NCBI GenBank assembly: GCA_951804985.1
Contig: OX638131.1
Coordinates: 6,114,630 to 6,178,629 of the forward strand
Length of the DNA stretch: 64,000 bases
Reading direction: 5' to 3'
DNA from: Dryomyza anilis
Taxonomy: Eukaryota > Arthropoda > Insecta > Diptera > Dryomyzidae
Part shown: piece after piece, positions 57,213 to 64,000 of the stretch
Position numbering within the stretch: the stretch's first letter is position 1
Layout: each line of letters starts with the position of its first letter
Made by a program: the position numbers and the translations under genes
Notes under the pieces: generated by a model
What the model saw: the letters and a program-made list of their open reading frames with translations, nothing else
What the model was told of the DNA's origin: nothing
Database searches by the model: none

Positions 57213-59500
57213 ATTTCTATTAGGATGAGAGGTTTCGTTGAAGACAGTTTGAAGAGGTATAAAAAATATATTAAATTTTGAATGTTGACAGTCGCGTCAT
57301 TCGATTATGAGAATTTTGCTCTCTAACCATCTATTAATTTCCTATAGAATATCACTAGAAACGGTGCATTTACAGAAATTAGCAAAGTGTATCTAAGTTT
57401 TATTTTAGATCTCCGAATTAATACCAATTCTAATTGTCACGCAGTGCGATGCAATTTCTGATAAACTATAAACAAATATCACCACTGAAATATTTCTCTG
57501 TTTTCATTTATGTTGTTTTAAGAATCCTCTAGAATTTAGTTTCACAAACAGCGCACTGTTGGATCCATGGTAAGCGCCCCCGGGGCACGGCACATCTATG
57601 GTGCTAGCTGCGTGTTAGGGATTTGACTTGAAAAACGAAACACTGGAAAAATACTGAGGAATTCCACAAGAAGTAGAAGAAAAATAGAAATATAAAATCG
57701 TAAAAATAAACAGCAGCAACTACAGACCTACTGTAGCAGTTGCTCCGACGTACCAAAAAAAAAAAAAATAACCTGGACAGAAAAAGGGAAAACTGGACAA
57801 ATGTTTACACAGAAACCTATATTTAGCGAAAGTGTTTTGATAAGTAAAACACATGCCTTGGCTTAAAGCGAATGAATGCTTTTAAATGGCATCCACTACA
57901 TTACAAAAACAACAACAACAACAACGACAATTGGTAATAATAACAACAACTCAGAACATGCAAATTGGTGAGGCACGTTCGTTATTTGGTGTAGGCAGCA
58001 CTAGGTAATTTACATGCGATTTGATTTCAACAAATTTGCGCTCGAGGTGATTTTAGACTGGACACGCAAAGTGGAGACTACTCGACTGGCTGGCTGGCTG
58101 GCTGGTACTTGGCAATAGCAATAGCCAGTAGTAGATTATCTCGAATGGTCTCTAATATATGGATGTGTGTGAGTTTTAGTCATAAATATCGTAGACTATT
58201 TATGAAATAGGGGGGAGGAAAAGAAAATTTATTCAGGAATTTAAAGTGCACAGTACCTTTAACTTATATATTTAGAGCTCTATAGTTAAATAAGCAGGAT
58301 TTTCTCTAATCGTAAGTTCGAGCTGGCAAATGTTTTTGATTTGAAATAAATGATTTTGTGACTTCTGTTCTTAATTTGAATTAATTTAATAAATCAGGCC
58401 AGAATTCAGTAATGAAAAGTCATGACTGAATACTATACAACGTTCCAAATTGAATACTGGTTTGAATTCCTTAGTCCAGGGATCGGAAAGTATTTTTAAG
58501 TGGGATCCGGTTACTGTTGAAAATTGTACAATAGGTAATGAGAGAAATTACTTCGACTGTCTTGAGCTAGTTTTTTTTATTATAGTATAAGATTCGACCA
58601 GTCTGCTTATTGCCTGATCTTTCCATAGTTAGACTTCGAATCCACAGTACTAAATTCCACATTAATCAGTGTTAACCAATTTTCTACTGCCTTGTAATAC
58701 ATCACTTTTATTCGAATTACTTTAAATTAAACATTTAAATATTAATATTATTATATTATGCTAAATATAGCGAAGTAAAATCAAATATGTATCAGCTTTT
58801 TCCCAAATATTCATTTAGATTGCGTGATTTTTTGAAATTTGCATTTGACATGTTTTATGGAAATTACATTAATAAATTCGTATCAAGAACTATACTAGGA
58901 GAGCTACTCTCACCTGAGGGCCAAAGCAATTGTCTGCAATCATGATGCAATTTGCAAAAAAATAATATGGGACAAAGAATGAGACGTATAAATGGTACAC
59001 GACAAAAAAAAAACATAATAAAATATCTTAAACAGTAAAGGAGAACTATAAAGGAATCTAATTTATAAATAAAATGGAGTTATTTTAACTGAATTATTGA
59101 ACAAACATTTTTTATACCACGTAGGAGCTATAGGATCTTAAAAAATAAAATAAATCAATAAAAGATACCTAATTTGTCATATAAAAAGAAAGTTTTTGAA
59201 CTAAAATAATGAACAAACCTTTTTTTTATACCACGTAGAATACATTATTTGAATCATGTTTTCTTTTGAAATGAACTGAACAACGTTTTCTTTGATAACA
59301 CCAACCCAAAGTCCTCAAACTATCATTTTAAATGTCTCCAACTTGAAGACGATCCGAAGAAGACAGTTAAAAGTGTCTTCTTCTGTCTTCAATTCTGTAA
59401 AATTGTGTATAATTCAGGGGATATAAAACGTCTTTTTATAATTGTACCAAAGTCCTAATACGATAGGACTTCATTTCAAGATTGACTTATTGTTCTACAA
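57213..59500. other. Unique sequence
   Basis: No exon or element recognised. CAACAACAACAA near 57907, GGCT repeats at 58087-58104 and poly-A tracts near 57755 and 59006. The nearly repeated words GAACAAACATTTTTTATACC (near 59097) and GAACAAACCTTTTTTTTATA (near 59210), each running into CACGTAG, mark a diverged ~115-bp duplication. Confidence 0.45.
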
Positions 59501-59870
59501 CCCAGTAAGCCATATCTTGGAGCTCTTCGATGATCGAAGTTTTCTCGAACTGACTTCGATAAAAAAAGTTTGATATTATTGCTTTATCGCTACTAATTTT
59601 TAAAATTTCTCGTACTATCAAATTTTATGACATGCCTCGATATTTGAACATTTTTCAATCGATATCGCAATATTTGTTTTCTAATAAATTCGATGCGATA
59701 TCCTGGATCTCGATATCGTTTTATTCTCGTTTCGGAAATACTGCGATCAATAGTGCAATTTAGTACGTTTTGTAGTACGATATTAGACCGAAATTTAATT
59801 CGACATTAAACGAATTCTCCGACATATCGTACTCGCATTAATATCGAAACGAATATCAAAACAGACTGGG
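59501..59870 (-). mobile_element. CCCAGTCTGCCAT-ended element, cluster copy 1
   Basis: Starts CCCAGTAAGCCATATCTTGG and ends AAAACAGACTGGG. The interior is rich in CGATATCG words (TCTCGATATCGTTTTATTCT, CATATCGTACTCGCATTAAT). Orientation is opposite to the 28932 copy, judged by the order of internal words. Confidence 0.65.
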
Positions 59871-60200
59871 AGGGTTCAGTATCGAATATTTCCATTCTAT
59901 GGTGTGAATTTGTTCCAACATCTTTGGAATTTTGAATAATTTGTGTGAATATTTTTCGTACTATAACATTTTATGACATGCTACGATATTTTAATATTTT
60001 TCACATCGATATCGCAATATTTTTCGCATCGATCTAGAATTGTTTTATTCTCATTTCGAAAAAAACTGCGATATGTGGTATAGATCTATATGAGAAATTT
60101 AGTAAGTTTTGGCGAACGAACGAAATCTGATTCGATATCGTACGCCATCTCCGACATATCGTATCGTTCTCGCATCGATATCGAAACGAATGGCAGACTG
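59871..60200 (-). repeat. 330-bp tandem duplication of the element's end plus its flank
   Basis: After CAGACTGGG at 59862-59870, the following sequence repeats element words in the same order (TTTTTCACATCGATATCGC, TTTTATTCTCATTTCG, GACATATCGTATCGTTCTC) and ends again in GGCAGACTGGG at 60200. The unique-looking flank AACATCTTTGGAATTTTGAA occurs once inside (near 59918), and its sister AACACCTATGGAATTTTGAA follows at about 60249. Flank and element end were therefore duplicated together with a period near 330 bp. Confidence 0.7.
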
Positions 60201-60363
60201 GGAGTGTTCAAAATCAAACTTATAATTTATGTGGTTTGAATTCTTTCCAACACCTATGGAATTTTGAATAATTTATCTGAATATCGTAATAAAAGCATTT
60301 AGTTCTATAAACTTTTAATACTTCTGTTAAAATATCTATCATACGGGTTTGCCGGAACTACAT
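60201..60363. other. Second copy of the duplicated flank
   Basis: The AACACCTATGGAATTTTGAA flank, followed by about 80 bp of unique sequence up to the next element. Confidence 0.5.
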
Positions 60364-60712
60364 CCCAGTATGCCATTCGTAACGATATCTTTACGAGATC
60401 CATGCGAGTAGATGGAGAAATCACACGATATCGAACCCGTTCTCGTAACGATATCGAGCGTCAAATTGGACATAGATGGTAGGTAGATATCGGAACGTTC
60501 TGTCGGAGTTTTCTCGATACGAGAAAATTTTTCGAAATCGGAACGATATCGAAGAAAAAAATGAAATGTTGAGAAATTTTTAAATATCGTTTCTTGTCAA
60601 TGAATTTGAATGTACGAACATTTTTAAAAATTAGAGTCGAGAAAGCAACGAGATCGAAGTTATTCGAGAAAGCTTGACGGCTTTGAAGTTCTTCGAGACA
60701 TGACAGACTGAG
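60364..60712 (+). mobile_element. CCCAGTATGCCAT-ended element, cluster copy 2
   Basis: Starts CCCAGTATGCCATTCGTAAC and ends ACATGACAGACTGAG. It is in the same orientation as 28932-29300 and alignable throughout. Confidence 0.7.
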
Positions 60713-60760
60713 ATATATTCTTTCAACTGAAAATCTGGCACTTCGAGGTAAAAATCACTA

Positions 60761-61040
60761 CCCAGTCTGCCATGTCTAGGATTATTGGATGCCTCAAAAT
60801 ATTCTCAAACTAACTTCGTAACATAGAAATCGAATCACGTAGCTTTATCACTTCAACATTTAAAACTTTCTCTACATTTAAATTATAGGATATTTATCAT
60901 ACCAAGAAAACTCCGACAATTCCTTGCAATGTAGATCTAATTTTGTGTTCGATAGCGCTACGAAAAAGTGTTAGATAGGTGTGAACTCTCTTTTTCTGGT
61001 ATTGATATCGTAACGATATCGAAACGAATAACAGACTGGG
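60761..61040 (-). mobile_element. CCCAGTCTGCCAT-ended element, cluster copy 3 (280 bp)
   Basis: Starts CCCAGTCTGCCATGTCTAGG and ends ACGAATAACAGACTGGG. Internal GATATCGTAACGATATCG. Shorter than its sisters, with an internal deletion. Confidence 0.7.
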
Positions 61041-63700
61041 AATAATAATAATTTGCTGAACTTTTTAGTATTGTTTCGATTAATTTCAATCGAATATATA
61101 AACTTTCGAAATAAAAACTTTTCGAATTTAATTTTTAAATTCAACATTTGCAATTTCGCACAGTGCACACATGGCTTGACAGTTTGCATTTCCACGACAT
61201 TAAAAACTTACGAAGCAAATACGAATGACAACGAACATTAACAGCGCCAAACGAGCGAAGCGGTTGCAATGCGAACTTTGGCATGCTAAAACTTGTGCAA
61301 TTTCCAAAATGTCTAATGTGAGCGGGGAGAAGACTAGTTGGAAGGGACGAGAGAACGCACAACACATAGCAAAATAGTGAGAATTACAGATAAAAGTCGT
61401 CTGGATGTTAACGAATTTTTAGCTGTTTGCGTGGGAGACCGTCCGTACGTTTGGGTGGAACCGAAATAGTAACGACTCAGACGAAGTCGTGGCGTTGATG
61501 CCCTGACACCGAATGAATAACGAACAATGCATGGATGGAACGCACAGCGAACACATAAATCGTACTGCAAAAGTGAACCAGAATGGACGACGCAAAATTT
61601 ACACAAAACACACAGACCAAAGGACACAGACCAATGTAGGACGAATTATTGCAAAGTTGGCTGTGTTTGATGGGGAGTGCAAAAACAAACACACTGCAAA
61701 TTGAGGTCGTTTTTACGCTGCCAACAACTGCAACATCTGCACTTTACACAGCAAGTGAGTCTGGCAGCACTGGCGTCCGCAAAGTACACGCGTAATCATG
61801 CCATTCAACAAGGTTGCCATTGTTTTAATGAGTTTTCGCAGAGAGCGAATGCGCGCTCGTTTGTGTTGCAACGAAAATTCCTTGAGGTGCTGCTGCGAAA
61901 TGCGAGCCCGCAAATTTCTCACGCGCGCACTCAAACAGCTGTGGGCGACACACGGCATTCGCCATGGTTGCCAGCTTAATTGAATTTTGATTTTTAGTGT
62001 AAATTAGTTTTGTTTCTGCGTTTTTAGTTTTTTTGTTTATTTTTGTAATTTTGACAATAAAGTGAAATGAATAAATTAATTAACCAAACTGATTAACATC
62101 AGCGCGACCACGAACACGATCACGCGCACGATCAAAACTGACGTGGAGCGCTACGCGACGCGACCACGAATGGCTCGAGGGTTCGTAATGCATGGGGCGC
62201 CTTGACAGTGACTGAGTAGAGTGTGCAGTGTGCACACTGAGTGGGTGGTTGGTCGGTTGTTTGGTTCGTGGGTCCTGGGTGAAAGTGTCAGGCACTTGTT
62301 GTCTGTGTTGTGTGGTGCTTTGCGGTGTTATGTGGCCTAAACGGCTGCGGGCGCACTGTTTTATTAGTTATTTTTATATTTTGTGTGGTTTTTTCTTAAA
62401 ATGTTTTATTTTAATTTATAACTCAATTATGAGCACAACGTTGCACGCAAAACAGGATGTCATAATGTGGCATCACTGCGCGCTAATGTCGGCGCTGCAC
62501 GTTGCAGTGAAAGTTGTTTGCGGAATTAAATAAATGCACAAATGAGGGATTTGAATGCAAATGAGATTATTTAAATATGAATGTTTAAATGCGAAATTTA
62601 TGGCGCTATTTAAGCCATTAAAGCGTCTGTCAAAAAGCGTGCAAATTCAATCAGGAAATATAGGCTATAAATCAGCGAAGCGGAAATTGGCGCATGTGTT
62701 GATTGGAAGTTGAAGGCTTTAAAAAGGATTTAAAACAAAGTAGCTCTGTTCGCCTTAGACCGTCATTAATATGAAATAAGTGCCCTCAGCTAACCGCAAA
62801 GCTCATAACTTTGCAAAGTTCAATGTCCGCACTTTTCTCACTCAGAGCGCACTCATCAGCGCCTGCCACTCATAATGGCGTTGCCACTAAGCTGTTTTTG
62901 TTGTGGTTTAGAATCGCAAAAATCAGCAGTACTACTACTACTGCTCACTAATCATCTTGTCAAAACAAAAGCGTGAAGAAAAAAAATGAAATAAAAAGAA
63001 ATAACATTATATGGCCACCCTTTCAACCGCAGGCCATTTGAAAGCAAAGGAAGTTGTACGTGGCAGGGTTGCTCAACAAAAGTGTTGTCTGTCATTCAGT
63101 GCGGTTTTGCTCAGCGTCTTCTTACTTCATTTTTATTTTTTCTGTTGTTCTATATTTCTTAGTTTTCTTTTTTTTTTATTTGAAAGATACAGCAACAACA
63201 TATGATGTGGCAACGTCATTTTTCATTAGCAAAAGCAGCAAAAACATTTAAAATAAAAGAAGAAAAAGGAAATTTTGCCCGAAAGCCTGCAAGTAAAGCA
63301 CTTACACAAGTCCTTTGCAGCCAGGCAACGTGGTCTCTGCAGCGCTGTTGTTTTGGCAAAACTTTTGCGTCGAGGTGGCAGCACAAAAACATAAGAAAAA
63401 CAGCGTCGAAGTAAAGTTTGAGAAAAATGCTAGATTTATCTTTAGTTTTTCGTTTTTTTTTTTCTTTTTGATGCTGCTTTTGTAAACAATTGGCCAAGTT
63501 GCATTTACAGCAAATTTTTCGTAAAGTGTTTTTCGTTTTAAAGTGGCATCCTTTACAAAAAGTAAATATTTAAAAAATTGACTAACAATTTAAAAATTAT
63601 TTGATTTAATAAAAACCGTTAGGAAATTTTAGTAAAAACGAAAGTAAAAGTGTAATGCAAATTTGTAATCGTGAAAGATATATTTTTAGGTCACCACAAG
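61041..63700. other. Unique, GC-richer sequence
   Basis: Several overlapping frames of 60-101 residues on both strands at 61141-61983 and 62080-62533, none recognisable. TGGCAGCACTG at 61762 and GGCGTTGCCA at 62877 are near-matches to the recurrent 11-mer. The missing C-x-C exon of Pvf was searched for here and not found. Confidence 0.45.
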
Positions 63701-64000
63701 TTATTTTGGTAGAAATAGAGAACAGTTATTTTAATAGAGCACAGTTATTTTAATACCCAGTTATTTTACTATACATTTTACCATATTATTTAACCATAAA
63801 TCAAAAAATCTCCCTTCTGCCGTTATGAGGTATTTGAAAAAATTGGACGGATCATAGGTCATTGGTCCACGGATAAAGCTCAATACCGTATTACCTAAGT
63901 CTACTAGTAACCTAAATCCATTTTTTTTTTACTTTAGCTATACTCGTTTTGTTGTAATCGTGATTTCAACAAACTGACAAACGGATCAAGATTTTAATTT
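63701..64000. repeat. ACAGTTATTTTAATA repeats and a GTGATTTCAACAAAC module
   Basis: CAGTTATTTTAATA-like words repeat three times near 63721-63770. The last 60 bases contain TTGTAATCGTGATTTCAACA, the module also seen near 17125 and 19757, and run off the window. Confidence 0.5.

Noticed and set aside
61798..61983. Cys-rich 61-residue frame as the missing C-x-C exon of Pvf
   Set aside because: Cysteine spacing (CC, CCC) does not fit the knot, there is no proper acceptor in the required phase 0, and the overlapping antisense frame is equally open.

Overview
This window is non-coding-dominated insect DNA. It is AT-rich, full of small inverted-repeat transposons (MITEs), a Helitron tail, a mariner pseudogene, tRNA-headed SINEs and long simple satellites. 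It carries only two convincing host coding exons. Codon use, intron style, the transposon families and the identity of the one gene all suggest a higher (schizophoran) fly with a large genome, such as a tephritid fruit fly. The species cannot be fixed from the window alone.

The host gene is a PDGF/VEGF-family ligand of the Pvf type (ligands of the receptor tyrosine kinase Pvr). Two + strand exons at 52476-52599 and 52878-53089 splice in phase and encode a basic pre-domain segment followed by six of the eight cysteines of the cystine knot. The last two cysteines, the signal peptide and the UTRs were not found. The sequence upstream and downstream of these exons is therefore most simply read as very large introns, or intron plus flank, of this gene.

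Layout. 1-20.9 kb: unique AT-rich DNA with dispersed MITEs (five copies of a CACACAGAA-ended family, a 1.26-kb foldback element with TA ends, a compact 110-bp MITE inserted in a duplicated CACGTG-rich module), an irregular ~100-bp tandem repeat at 15.4-15.9 kb and a 333-bp Helitron at 16.15 kb. 20.97-25.1 kb: two satellite arrays (~72-bp and ~20-bp units). 25.1-35.2 kb: unique, relatively GC-rich islands alternating with two 1.2-kb foldback elements, one with a nested 220-bp MITE. 35.2-36.4 kb: a nearly pure 8-bp array. 37.1-38.4, 44.8-46.1 and 50.6-51.4 kb: three arrays of one 19-bp family, the middle one inverted relative to the other two. 40.0-42.8 kb: a ~100-bp array passing into a 153-bp higher-order unit. 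52.5-53.1 kb: Pvf exons. 54.9-57.2 kb: a graveyard of LTR-like, LINE, SINE and mariner fragments. 59.5-61.0 kb: a cluster of CCCAGTCTGCCAT-ended elements. The remainder is unique intronic or intergenic DNA.

The most interesting structural point is that the single gene seen appears to carry several kilobases of satellite in its putative intron. This includes a pair of mutually complementary 19-bp arrays that would fold into a long double-stranded RNA if the locus is transcribed through. A perfect 11-mer, TGGCAACACTG, recurs five times in the unique islands.
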